In this document: positions 19,750-28,627 of the stretch, one piece after another | How positions within the stretch are numbered: the stretch's first letter is position 1 | How the letters are laid out: each line of letters starts with the position of its first letter | Made by a program: the position numbers and the translations under genes | Notes under the pieces: model-generated | Database searches by the model: none | Seen by the model: only the letters and a program-made list of their open reading frames with translations | What the model was told of the DNA's origin: nothing | NCBI GenBank assembly: GCA_902625475.1 | Contig: CACOBR010000001.1 | Coordinates: 85,587-149,586 of the forward strand | DNA length: 64,000 bases | Origin: an uncultured Alphaproteobacteria bacterium | Lineage (GTDB): Bacteria > Pseudomonadota > Alphaproteobacteria > Rhodobacterales > Rhodobacteraceae | Direction: 5' to 3'

Positions 19750-21621
19750 ATGCAAAATTCCTTTTACGTAAATTCATTAAGATTAAGAGCAACTTTTTTT
19801 TATTTAATTACTGCTCTTTTTATATTAGCAGTCTCTATTGGAATATGTATTCAAACATCGTTTTATATTTTATCACATCAAGATAACCCAACATTATTTG
19901 AAATTATCACATGTTTGGTTTTAAATCCTATTGTTTTTTTAATTGGCGTAATTTTTTGTAATGGGATGTTTGATCTAATTTTTGATGCAATGGATAATCC
20001 TCCATTTCTAAAATTTAGATCAAAAATTATGACTGCTTTTACTGAGAATGAAAATATAATTCATAATATCATAAAGCCTTTTAATTATTTTATTATTTTA
20101 AGTTTTGAGTTTTTTCCAATTTTTGGTGGGTTGCTAAATATATATGCAACGACCAAATTTGATATATCTCATTTCGCTGCAGGTTATCTTTTAGGTGGTG
20201 TATTCTTAATTTTTTTATTTGCTTGTCTATATATTTTTTGTAATTCAGTTATTCTTTCAAATATATTAAGACAGGATCGATATTATGATTATTTAAAAGC
20301 TCTTGAAAAATTAGAAACTGAAAAAGGTTTTTTACACTCTTCAAAAGAAAAAATTGACAATTTTAATTCTAAAGATCTTGATTGGAACGTAAAAAAACCA
20401 AATATCAAATTAGGTATACTTTCTTTTTTATTTGCAATCCTGACCGTTTTTTTATCAGTAATATTAACAAGGCCTGATTTTCAAGATTTGTTATTATCTA
20501 TGATTATGTCTGGTTTAACATTATTTTTTATAGGACTATCATTAAAATTTTCTTTTCCTAAAATTTTAGGTGTTAGTTTTTATTTTTTGGTAGGATTTTA
20601 TTTTTGTCTTAGTATTTCTTTAACTTTTGTTGGGTTAAAGACTGAAGGTTTTAATATAACAAAGCCTGTAATTCCTATAAGTTTTAAAAAAAACAAAACT
20701 GAAAAATTATTAATTTCTGATAATTCAACTTCATATCCCATTTGTAAGATAAAATGGCAAAACTCAAATATTAAAAGTAATGATAAATATTTGTCAGCGT
20801 TAGATCTCACAGCATTATCATCTACTCCATATGTTTATTTAGAGCAGCATCAAAAAGAGTTTGATTATGCAAATGATTATATAAAAGGTATTTTTGAAAA
20901 TACTAATTTAGCGCCTGTATCACTGGAACATTTTGATGATTGGAAAACTTTTGGTAGATCTGCAATTGTTTATTTTCCAGAATTAAAAATTAGAGTTATG
21001 ATAATAAGAGGAACTCACACCTATTCTGAACTTCTATATGATTTAAATGTATTTTCATTTATTGAGCTTCTAAACTTTTTTGATATTATCACTCCTGTAA
21101 TTGGGTTACTTCCTGATGATTTAATTCAATCTCTCGTAAAATGGGCCGATTTAAGAAGACTTTTTAATACTAATGACTTATTTATTAATGTTATGAATCT
21201 TGCCAATGATTACAATAATATCTCCTTAAAAAATCAAGACGAATTTATTATCATTGGGCATTCACTAGGTGGAGTATTAGCAGGTATCATTTCTGCAAAG
21301 TTGAATATTTCGGGTGTGGCCATTAGTGCACCTGGCACTAAACACATTTTAAAAAGATATGATATTAATAATGACGAGAAGTTACATCAGTCTTTAACAA
21401 ATATTATCTTTGACAATGATCTAATAAGTCAAGTTGACGAACATTTAGGATCAATTAATCCATTTCGATGTCAATATGAAGATAAAAGATTATGTCATAA
21501 TCCAAATGCTCTTCTCTGTAAAATTTATGAAAATTGTGGAGATAAAAGTTTAAGAGCATTAAATTTCAGTTGCTCTGAAGATAAATTTTCATCTTTTTAT
21601 AATTCACAAATAAATAACTGA
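19750..21621 (+). CDS. Membrane protein with class-3 lipase-like alpha/beta hydrolase domain
   Basis: N-terminal TM segments; EFIIIGHSLGGVLAGIISA (GHSLGG) and downstream D/H residues. Confidence 0.75.
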   Translation: MQNSFYVNSLRLRATFFYLITALFILAVSIGICIQTSFYILSHQDNPTLFEIITCLVLNPIVFLIGVIFCNGMFDLIFDAMDNPPFLKFRSKIMTAFTENENIIHNIIKPFNYFIILSFEFFPIFGGLLNIYATTKFDISHFAAGYLLGGVFLIFLFACLYIFCNSVILSNILRQDRYYDYLKALEKLETEKGFLHSSKEKIDNFNSKDLDWNVKKPNIKLGILSFLFAILTVFLSVILTRPDFQDLLLSMIMSGLTLFFIGLSLKFSFPKILGVSFYFLVGFYFCLSISLTFVGLKTEGFNITKPVIPISFKKNKTEKLLISDNSTSYPICKIKWQNSNIKSNDKYLSALDLTALSSTPYVYLEQHQKEFDYANDYIKGIFENTNLAPVSLEHFDDWKTFGRSAIVYFPELKIRVMIIRGTHTYSELLYDLNVFSFIELLNFFDIITPVIGLLPDDLIQSLVKWADLRRLFNTNDLFINVMNLANDYNNISLKNQDEFIIIGHSLGGVLAGIISAKLNISGVAISAPGTKHILKRYDINNDEKLHQSLTNIIFDNDLISQVDEHLGSINPFRCQYEDKRLCHNPNALLCKIYENCGDKSLRALNFSCSEDKFSSFYNSQINN

Positions 21622-21736
21622 AATTAAAAAAAATTTGTTATTAATTTTAATTTATTTTTAAAATTAAGGAATTGTTTTCTTAAAAAATAATGGTATAAGC
21701 TTTTTATGTTATTTATTGATAATAAAATATTTAGCT

Positions 21737-21815
21737 TAAGCCTTTGTCACAGTTAAACAAGGCTTATATTCAACATGGAGGAGTGACAGAGCGGTTGAAT
21801 GTACCGGTCTTGAAA
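21737..21815 (+). repeat. Duplicated tRNA-Ser upstream region plus tRNA 5' half (att remnant)
   Basis: 21777-21815 is identical to bases 1-39 of the intact tRNA at 23985; ~40 bp upstream also similar but diverged. Confidence 0.9.
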
Positions 21816-21942
21816 TATTATGTATTTGTTTCCTTTAGTATGCAGTAGTTGTCATTTACCCTTTGTTTTATGACTAATATTAGCGTTTATAAATCTTTGC
21901 CTTTTATCCATTTACTATCAATAAGGTCTATTTTTTAGGTAA

Positions 21943-21975
21943 GTGTATAGCAAAATGTATAGCAAATTATTTTCG
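21943..21975 (+). repeat. TGTATAGCAAAA double motif, left copy
   Basis: gtgtatagcaaaatgtatagcaaattattttcg, matches 23891-23922. Confidence 0.7.
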
Positions 21976-22283
21976 TTTACAGTGTTTAAGGTTTATCAAG
22001 TCAAAAAATTTAAAATGTTAGTGAATTCTAACTATTCAAAAGTTTAGCTTTTTTTGCTTGAAAAAAAGAGTGAGCCTCTCTTAGAAAAAAAGGTAAATTA
22101 GTATCATCATTTTTGCAAATATTTGATCTTCTAATTTCTTTTTCCTGTGTAAAACGTGTCAATCCTTTAACAAAAGGTAATTAAGCCTATAGAAAAAAAT
22201 ATTAATTCAGATTGAAAATTCTTAATACTTGAATAAGATTATACTAAATCAATAAATTAAGCTATTAGATTAACATAAAAACC

Positions 22284-22973
22284 ATGAAATACCTATTAAT
22301 CTTCTTCCTAATTATTCTCTCTTCATGTAGTAGCCCAGGTCATAAAAAACTTCATGAGCTCTCGTCTATAGGAAAATGTAAGGATGCCATAGACCTAGCT
22401 AAAGAAGAGTTTTCTGGAAAATCTCTTTTACTTCATTTGGGAGAAATTGCGGTTGAATGTGAGAAGAATTCCTCCAAAGCTATTTTTTATTTCGAAAAAG
22501 CAGGGTCACCATCAAGTTATGGAGAAGAATTATTAGATGCTTATATCAAAGTAAAAAAATGTAAAAATGCAGAAAATTATATTAATAAAAGATATAGTGG
22601 GAACTTTGAACTTTATTCTCTTGGAAGAGTTTCAAAAGAGTGTAGAGGAAATACCAAAAAGGCTATTTCATATTGGACAGTAGCAGCAAGGAATAATTAC
22701 AAAGCAGCAATCAAAGCTCTAATAAATGTAGGAGTAACTCCTCCAGCACCTATCGTACAGCCTAAAATAACAACAAATATTTATAATAAAACTTATAATA
22801 AAACAAACAACTCAAGATCTTCTAATAATTCAAACAAATGTATTCAAGATGGTGGATCACGCATGTGTTATAATTCGCAAAGTCAAAGATATGGTCAAAC
22901 TGGTGGTGGAATAATAACTGGGGGAGGGCTTAGCGGATTTAGTGGATTAAGTGGGATGAGCGGACTAGATTAA
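22284..22973 (+). CDS. Hypothetical lipoprotein, Gly/Ser-rich C-terminus
   Basis: Lipobox LIILSSCSS; paired KCKDAIDLAKEEFSGKSLLLHLGEIAVEC / KCKNAENYINKRYSGNFELYSLGRVSKEC repeats. Confidence 0.65.
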   Translation: MKYLLIFFLIILSSCSSPGHKKLHELSSIGKCKDAIDLAKEEFSGKSLLLHLGEIAVECEKNSSKAIFYFEKAGSPSSYGEELLDAYIKVKKCKNAENYINKRYSGNFELYSLGRVSKECRGNTKKAISYWTVAARNNYKAAIKALINVGVTPPAPIVQPKITTNIYNKTYNKTNNSRSSNNSNKCIQDGGSRMCYNSQSQRYGQTGGGIITGGGLSGFSGLSGMSGLD

Positions 22974-23059
22974 AAAAATAGATATACTAAAAAATATCAA
23001 TGATTTTCTGTCTAATTTGGGAAATTATTTTTGCAGCTATGTAAGATCATTATTAGCAG

Positions 23060-23896
23060 ATGAAAAAGACAAAAGCTGGAAAAAATAAATCTGGAATAGC
23101 TCATAGAACTATTCGACATATAGAAACCTGGATGAAGAATGTGATGCAACATGCTGAAGATGAACAATTAATTACAAAAAATTATTACAGTATGAAAAGC
23201 TATGAATTCATCACAGTTAAAGATGTTGAGAAAGAGGTTTGGAGCCCGTCTGATCAGCAAAAACTAATGAAATCTGCAGAGAATTACGCTTTAGAACTCA
23301 ATGATCAGAGATGGTATACATTTACTTTATTAGGTTTAACTTGCGGATTAAGACTGGGTGAAATAGCTTGATTAAAAATTGAAGATGTAGACTTAGATTT
23401 AGGCATACTTCATATTCGTAGGAGCGTTGAATGGCTAGATGGCGATAAAAATGGTACTGAAGTACCTCCTAAATCTGCTGCAGGTTTTCGAGAAATTGAG
23501 TTAGACCTAGATCAAATGAAATTTTTAAGAGGTTATAAGGTATGGCTATCTGATTGGTTGCTAGATTTTAAAAGGGAACTTAAAGGAAGTGATTATCTAA
23601 TACCATGGCATTATGATTTAGGACCATTACATAAAAGAACTGCACAATGGAGATTTGAACAAATAGAAAAGCGAGCAGGGGTAAAACATTTAGGAGTTCA
23701 CGCTATGCGACACACAAGTGCTACAAACCTTCATCACGTTCAAATACCAGTAAAGTTAATGCAAAATAGATTAGGTCATTCTACACCTTCTGTAACATTA
23801 AACACATATACTCATTTGTTTAAGGAGAAAGCAAAAAGTAAAAAGATCAGTATTGCAAACGAACATCTTTTTAACTATAAAAACGAGAATGTATAG
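23060..23896 (+). pseudogene. Tyrosine integrase, interrupted by in-frame TGA (23369-23371)
   Basis: CGLRLGEIA-TGA-LKIEDVDLDLGILHIRRS in one frame; later GVHAMRHTSATNLHH and LGHSTPSVTLNTYTHL catalytic motifs intact. Confidence 0.85.
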
Positions 23897-23922
23897 CAAG
23901 ATGTATAGCAAAATGCTTTTCG
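23891..23922 (+). repeat. TGTATAGCAAAA double motif, right copy
   Basis: gtatagcaagatgtatagcaaaatgcttttcg. Confidence 0.7.
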
Positions 23923-23984
23923 TGGTTATGCAGAAAAATTTTTATAAGCCTTTGTCACAGTAAAATAAGGCAAATATTCAACTC

Positions 23985-24074
23985 GGAGGAGTGACAGAGC
24001 GGTTGAATGTACCGGTCTTGAAAACCGGCGAAGGGGCAACTCTTCCGTGGGTTCGAATCCCACCTCCTCCGCCA
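23985..24074 (+). tRNA. tRNA-Ser (anticodon UGA), CCA encoded
   Basis: GGAGGAG acceptor pairs with CTCCTCC; anticodon loop CTTGAAA (TGA); variable arm; GTTCGAATCCC T-arm; 3' GCCA. Confidence 0.95.
24055..24074 (+). repeat. Island attachment direct repeat, left (inside tRNA-Ser 3' end)
   Basis: GAATCCCACCTCCTCCGCCA, identical to 57330-57349. Confidence 0.9.
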
Positions 24075-24211
24075 GAACATGAATCCATGAGATGTCATAA
24101 GACCTCAGGAAAACTCAATTTTTCACATTAAATCAATTAGATAGCATGATATTATGATCCTTATCATTTCATGAGCTTTCATGTCATATCAATTAAAAAG
24201 GTGGAACAAAT

Positions 24212-25426
24212 GTGGGAAAAAAAATGAAACTAACAACTGTTAAAATTAATACAATAAATAATAAAGGTCGATATGCCGATGGTAGCGGTTTATATCTAGT
24301 CGTTAATCACAAGGGATCAAAGAGTTGGGTCTTTCGCTATCAGTTTAAAGGTAAACGCAGGGATATGGGTTTAGGAGGATACCCCTTTATTTCACTTAAA
24401 AAAGCCCGTCAACTTCGTGATCTGCAGAAAGTAAAAGTAAATCAGGGATTTGATCCCTTAAAGGAGAGGGATGAAGAGCGGCTTCAGAAACTGAAAGTAG
24501 AGGAAATGACCTTTGCCAAAGCAACGCATCTTTGTTTTGAAACGATAAAAGAGACCTGGAAAAATCCAAAGCATCAGCAACAATTTATAAACACTCTTCA
24601 AACCTATGCTTTTCCAGTCTTAAAGTCTTTTCCCATGCAGGCTATACAAACCAAACATGTAGCTATGGTTTTAAAGCCAATTTGGCTTTCCAAGGCTGAA
24701 ACAGGTCGTAGAGTACGCCAAAGAATTGAGAAAGTATGGTATTGGGCAAAAACTATGAAGTACTGCTCAGGGGAAAATCCAGCCGTTTTCAAGGGGAATT
24801 TAGAGTTTCTCTTACCTAAACAGCCCTCAATGAATCAAAATCACCACAAGGCTCTGGAAGTTTCCGACCTGCCTTCCTTTTGGGGTTCTTTAACTGAAAT
24901 CAAAGGTATATCCAGTCTTGCTTTACAATTACTAATCTTAACCGCTACCAGAACGAGTGAGGTTCTCAATGCAGAATGGTGTGAATTTGATTTGGAAAAA
25001 GCTTTATGGATTATTCCAAAAGAACGAATGAAAACGGGTAGGGTGCATCGTGTTCCTTTAAGTCCAAAAGCTTTGGAAGTCTTAGAAAAGGTTGAAAATC
25101 ATCCTTATTCAGAAAGATTTCTGTTTTCAATTGATGGAAAAAAACCAATTTCTAATATGTCAATGTTGACCTTAATTAAAAGAAATTTCTTTCAACTTGA
25201 TATTTCGGTTCATGGCTTTCGCTCTACTTTTAGAGATTGGGGTGAAACTTCAGGTTCGTATACCATTCGATCCTTAGAATACTGTCTAAGTCATATTCTA
25301 AAAAATAAAGTTGAATCTGCTTATCAACGCGATGATCTTTTTATCCAAAGAAAAGTTATTATGAAGGATTGGGCTAATTTTATCTCTTCGAAAGGTCAAA
25401 TTCTTTCTTTTCCAAAGGTTTCTTAA
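24212..25426 (+). CDS. Tyrosine-type integrase (DUF4102/P4-like)
   Basis: RYADGSGLYLVVNHKGSKSWVFRYQFKGKRRDMGLGGYP; TATRTSEVLNAEW; VHGFRSTFRDW; NKVESAYQRDDL; directly downstream of tRNA. ATG at 24224 is an alternative start. Confidence 0.93.
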   Translation: MGKKMKLTTVKINTINNKGRYADGSGLYLVVNHKGSKSWVFRYQFKGKRRDMGLGGYPFISLKKARQLRDLQKVKVNQGFDPLKERDEERLQKLKVEEMTFAKATHLCFETIKETWKNPKHQQQFINTLQTYAFPVLKSFPMQAIQTKHVAMVLKPIWLSKAETGRRVRQRIEKVWYWAKTMKYCSGENPAVFKGNLEFLLPKQPSMNQNHHKALEVSDLPSFWGSLTEIKGISSLALQLLILTATRTSEVLNAEWCEFDLEKALWIIPKERMKTGRVHRVPLSPKALEVLEKVENHPYSERFLFSIDGKKPISNMSMLTLIKRNFFQLDISVHGFRSTFRDWGETSGSYTIRSLEYCLSHILKNKVESAYQRDDLFIQRKVIMKDWANFISSKGQILSFPKVS

Positions 25427-25500
25427 TTCTTTAGTAAATAGAATGCATTCTTATGAAGAAATATAAGCCTTGACCCCTACCACTGTGATATAATGATAAT

Positions 25501-25544
25501 CAGAAATTAGTGAATAAAAGAATCATTTAATTCGTTAATTTCTG
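25501..25544. promoter_or_regulatory. Inverted repeat upstream of alpA-like gene
   Basis: CAGAAATTAgtGAAT ... ATTCgtTAATTTCTG. Confidence 0.5.
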
Positions 25545-25569
25545 AATTTTAATAATTAAAAGGCAGAAT

Positions 25570-25863
25570 ATGATTTATACTAAGAAAGAAATGTTTTCAA
25601 TACGCGAAGCAGCAGCTTATTGCGGTTTTTCTGTATCTACTCTTAATCGATTAAGAAACATACAAGATTTTCCCAAAGCTTTAAACATAAGCATTCGCAG
25701 AATTGGATTTCTTCGAAATGAAATTGATGAATGGCTGAGGACTAGAAAACGATCTATAGTGGGGGACTTATCTGAGCATCGAGAAAAAATTCGTTGCCCC
25801 CAGACCCCCCAGGATTTAGAGCAGGTCCGTCAAAAGCATATACGGGCAAAGCTTGCCTCGTAA
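25570..25863 (+). CDS. AlpA-like HTH regulator/excisionase
   Basis: SIREAAAYCGFSVSTLNRLRNIQDFPKALNISIRRIGFLRNEIDEWL. Confidence 0.85.
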   Translation: MIYTKKEMFSIREAAAYCGFSVSTLNRLRNIQDFPKALNISIRRIGFLRNEIDEWLRTRKRSIVGDLSEHREKIRCPQTPQDLEQVRQKHIRAKLAS

Positions 25864-25939
25864 TAGGGCATTATTCGAAAATAAATGACTGTAAAGGGTA
25901 GCCAAAATAGGGCTTTTTATTAGAAGCGCTTGGTATGGT

Positions 25940-26210
25940 GAGGACCTCAGTTGAGTTAAATTACCAGCTCTGAAATTGATTGATTTCAAAAGGTTTTACG
26001 AGCAGGCTCTACCTAGCGGTAACCTGCGGATAACAATGGTGGTTGTCGATATAGCTGCCTTGTGGTTCTGCGTTATAAAATAGGCAGCGAATAAAGAGGA
26101 GACCGCGTAACCGCCCTCGACCTTATGGAGGTGTCGCTATATCGAATGGGTTGACTGATGAGATGGCTCTGAAGGTCAAACACCTTAGCCTGCGGAAGGC
26201 TAAGTGTGTC
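25940..26210. ncRNA. Structured non-coding RNA candidate, family unknown, strand undetermined
   Basis: No ORF; GC-richer than surroundings; 9-bp helix TCGATATAG(26046-26054)/CTATATCGA(26137-26145) enclosing GCTGCCT(26054-26060)/AGGCAGC(26082-26088), GAGG/CCTC and CGAC/GTCG hairpins; flanking hairpins at 26002-26027 and 26184-26204. Confidence 0.6.
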
Positions 26211-26278
26211 CAAATGTATTGAGGTAGTCAAAAAAAATGGGTTTCCCTTCAAGATTCACCAAAGGTCAATTTAGGAGT

Positions 26279-26304
26279 GTTGGGCAAGAAATATCCTGCC
26301 CAAC
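26279..26304 (-). terminator. Hairpin downstream of the minus-strand operon
   Basis: GTTGGGCA...TGCCCAAC hairpin just after the 26323 stop. Confidence 0.55.
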
Positions 26305-26322
26305 ATAATTCATTATTTACTC

Positions 26323-26922
26323 TTAATTTTCTGGAATTAACTCTACGTATGTTTTCTCACCTAGTTCCAGTAATCTTGCTTGAAGAAGACTAGCTGATAA
26401 AGCATCATTAGAAACAACTGCCAAATAATCACTACCAGGAAATGCTCCGTCTACAAACTGTAAATCACCGCGTCTTAATCCACCAATCCCATTAGATCCA
26501 AATAAGTCTAAAGTTTCTAAATAATGGTAAGCTTTGGCTTTCGGGCTATCAATTCTTCCCCAGTCATCGACATATTCCATGGGATCAGCAAATTGATCGA
26601 GCATCTTCGGAGTAATACCCCATTCGTGATAAATATCTCTAAAATCACTCAATGTTTTCGGTTCAGATACGCCTCTATAATGATCGAGCATTTCACGGTA
26701 TGTCAATTGACGAAAGCTTTCATAAGAAAGGTCAGGCGTTCCCAATCTAACCTCGTATTCATTACTGGATATTTGAACAAAATAAAGCTTTTTCAGTGAC
26801 TTATTTTGATTAATTAACGGAACAACTGCTTGTTTATTGTCTAAATACCAGTACGCTTTATCTACAAAACAAGTAGTTAGCAATGTGCCAGAACCAATGA
26901 GAAATGAACGTCTATCAATCAT
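26323..26922 (-). CDS. Hypothetical protein with Tat-like signal
   Basis: MIDRRSFLIGSGTLLTTC N-terminus; stable 199-aa ORF. Confidence 0.6.
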   Translation of the reverse strand: MIDRRSFLIGSGTLLTTCFVDKAYWYLDNKQAVVPLINQNKSLKKLYFVQISSNEYEVRLGTPDLSYESFRQLTYREMLDHYRGVSEPKTLSDFRDIYHEWGITPKMLDQFADPMEYVDDWGRIDSPKAKAYHYLETLDLFGSNGIGGLRRGDLQFVDGAFPGSDYLAVVSNDALSASLLQARLLELGEKTYVELIPEN

Positions 26923-27205
26923 AGTTCTTCTCCTTTATCTTTGAATTAATTAATCTCTGATTATTTTTAGTCCCTGTAATCTGAGATTTTTTATTAGATT
27001 TAAATAAATCTCTTCCTTTGTCATTTTGGGTTTTATAACTGTCAGGATTATTTTTTTGGAAATTTGATAATTTTGACTTTGAGATTTTTTCATTTTGGTT
27101 TCTTTCGTTGAAAATGTGAATATTTCTATGGGAAGAACATGTAAATCTTCCTGTAAAAATTGGATCATCTTTTTCTGCCCAAGTTCTTGATTTAATTTTA
27201 ACCAT
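26915..27205 (-). CDS. Small hypothetical basic protein
   Basis: ORF overlapping the next start; upstream ggagaacaaa-like RBS. Confidence 0.4.
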   Translation of the reverse strand: MVKIKSRTWAEKDDPIFTGRFTCSSHRNIHIFNERNQNEKISKSKLSNFQKNNPDSYKTQNDKGRDLFKSNKKSQITGTKNNQRLINSKIKEKNYD

Positions 27206-27419
27206 TTTTGTTCTCCTTTTCTAAAGATAAATATTCTTCAATATCACTTTTCAAAAGGATTTCCTGACCCAGCAATTGTGCATATTTCTGCAACAACCAT
27301 GATTTATATTTTGATTTGTCGTAATCCATTGTCTCAATAGACTTAGATTGATTATTGTATATATTATTTTTCATTGATTTTCTCCGCTTTAGTGCTTTTG
27401 ACGAAATGTCAGGGCGCAC
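27198..27419 (-). CDS. Small hypothetical protein
   Basis: ORF in minus-strand array; alternative ATG at 27374 after a GGAGAAAATC RBS-like sequence. Confidence 0.45.
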   Translation of the reverse strand: MRPDISSKALKRRKSMKNNIYNNQSKSIETMDYDKSKYKSWLLQKYAQLLGQEILLKSDIEEYLSLEKENKNG

Positions 27420-27440
27420 AAGTTGAATATTAAAGGCCCA
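27370..27440 (-). repeat. Duplicated ~70-bp leader, copy A
   Basis: Shares CTTGTGCGCCCTG..AAAGCACTAAAGCGGAGAAAATC..ATG with 27789-27859. Confidence 0.8.
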
Positions 27441-27445
27441 ATTTC

Positions 27446-27838
27446 TTATTTTATTCCAACTACTCTTTCAGCTATCAGTTGTGACCAGTTACTTCCAAAT
27501 TTCATTAAACTTTCAACAAATAAAGGGGTTTGATTTTTACCATAATAGATTAAATCTTGTTCCCATAATGCTTCAGTTGTTCCATTTGGATAAAAAACTG
27601 TATCAAAATTATCAATCTGCCAATTTTTAATATGAATATTTGGGGGTAGTGGACGATAATCCATAAATAAAAAGTATTGGTATACGAAGGGTACATCGGG
27701 CCATTTAACAGGCCTAATTAGATCTTCCTCCTGAATAACCAAATATTTATGGATATATGGAAATTTAGTATTTTTTTTATAGATGTATTTCATCGATTTT
27801 CTCCGCTTTAGTGCTTTAGGCGGGATACCAGGGCGCAC
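27446..27838 (-). CDS. Hypothetical protein
   Basis: ORF; alternative ATG at 27793 downstream of the repeated leader. Confidence 0.5.
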   Translation of the reverse strand: MRPGIPPKALKRRKSMKYIYKKNTKFPYIHKYLVIQEEDLIRPVKWPDVPFVYQYFLFMDYRPLPPNIHIKNWQIDNFDTVFYPNGTTEALWEQDLIYYGKNQTPLFVESLMKFGSNWSQLIAERVVGIK

Positions 27839-27859
27839 AAGTTGAAATTAAAGAGCCCA
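27789..27859 (-). repeat. Duplicated ~70-bp leader, copy B
   Basis: See copy A. Confidence 0.8.
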
Positions 27860-27861
27860 TA

Positions 27862-27890
27862 CAGGCGGTTAGAAATGAACTAACCGCCTG
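27862..27890. terminator. 11-bp perfect hairpin, putative terminator
   Basis: CAGGCGGTTAG aaatgaa CTAACCGCCTG. Confidence 0.6.
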
Positions 27891-27900
27891 AAATCTTTTT

Positions 27901-28290
27901 TTAATGAATAATTTCACTCATTGAAATATTATCTTCATGGTTGATATTGAAAAACTTAAAATGATCTCCTTTGTTTGGTTTGTCTAAAATTAGATGCATA
28001 TAATTTTTTTCTTTAATCCAACAAATATGAAAATTAAATTTTTCACCATTTAACTCTGCTATATCTGAATAAAATGGAATAATACCTTCGTTAAATAATA
28101 AATAAGCTTCATCGATGGCAACCATGTGATTATTCAGCAAACAATCTAGAATTTCATCGATGGCAAACTTTCTTTCTTCCAGATCTGGAAAAAATACAAG
28201 GAAGTTATTAGTGAGAATAATTTCATATCTGGATGTATTTTCATAATCATATATTAAATCTTCTTTGGTTATATTATTCTGAATATTCAT
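27901..28290 (-). CDS. Hypothetical protein
   Basis: 129-aa ORF with RBS-like aggag upstream on the minus strand. Confidence 0.5.
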   Translation of the reverse strand: MNIQNNITKEDLIYDYENTSRYEIILTNNFLVFFPDLEERKFAIDEILDCLLNNHMVAIDEAYLLFNEGIIPFYSDIAELNGEKFNFHICWIKEKNYMHLILDKPNKGDHFKFFNINHEDNISMSEIIH

Positions 28291-28627
28291 AGAATCTCCT
28301 TATCAAGATGGATGACATCAGTATTCATAGCGATGCCAAAATTTCAAAGAACACGGAGGTCCATAATCTGGACACACCAAGCCTGTGAATTTGTTACAGA
28401 CCGATTTTATTTGAAATTTTATAAGTTAAGTTTCATCTTAATATATTCTCCATTTATTACCTCTAGGTCGCATATAAAAACCACCTTGCTTGGATTGCAG
28501 GTTGGCAAGCTTAATATACTTTCATCATGCATGTTAACGTTATAATTTATTAAAAAAAAAAAACAATATTTTTTTTAGTTAAAGTTAATTTTTTAAAGAA
28601 TTAAAAAATAATCAAAATTTTCGGAGA

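Noticed and set aside
25900-25918. AGCC...GGCT plus T-run hairpin after the AlpA-like gene
   Set aside because: Only a 4-bp stem; too weak to call as a terminator.
26155-26162. CTGATGAG resembling the hammerhead ribozyme core
   Set aside because: No GAAA partner core or matching stem II follows (sequence reads GTCAAAC), so not called a hammerhead.
26950-27168. 72-aa minus-strand ORF overlapping 26915-27205 in another frame
   Set aside because: Cannot both be real easily; the 26915-27205 frame has the better placed start and overlap with the next gene.
28312-28545. 77-aa plus-strand ORF
   Set aside because: Isolated, no clear RBS or family; probably intergenic noise.
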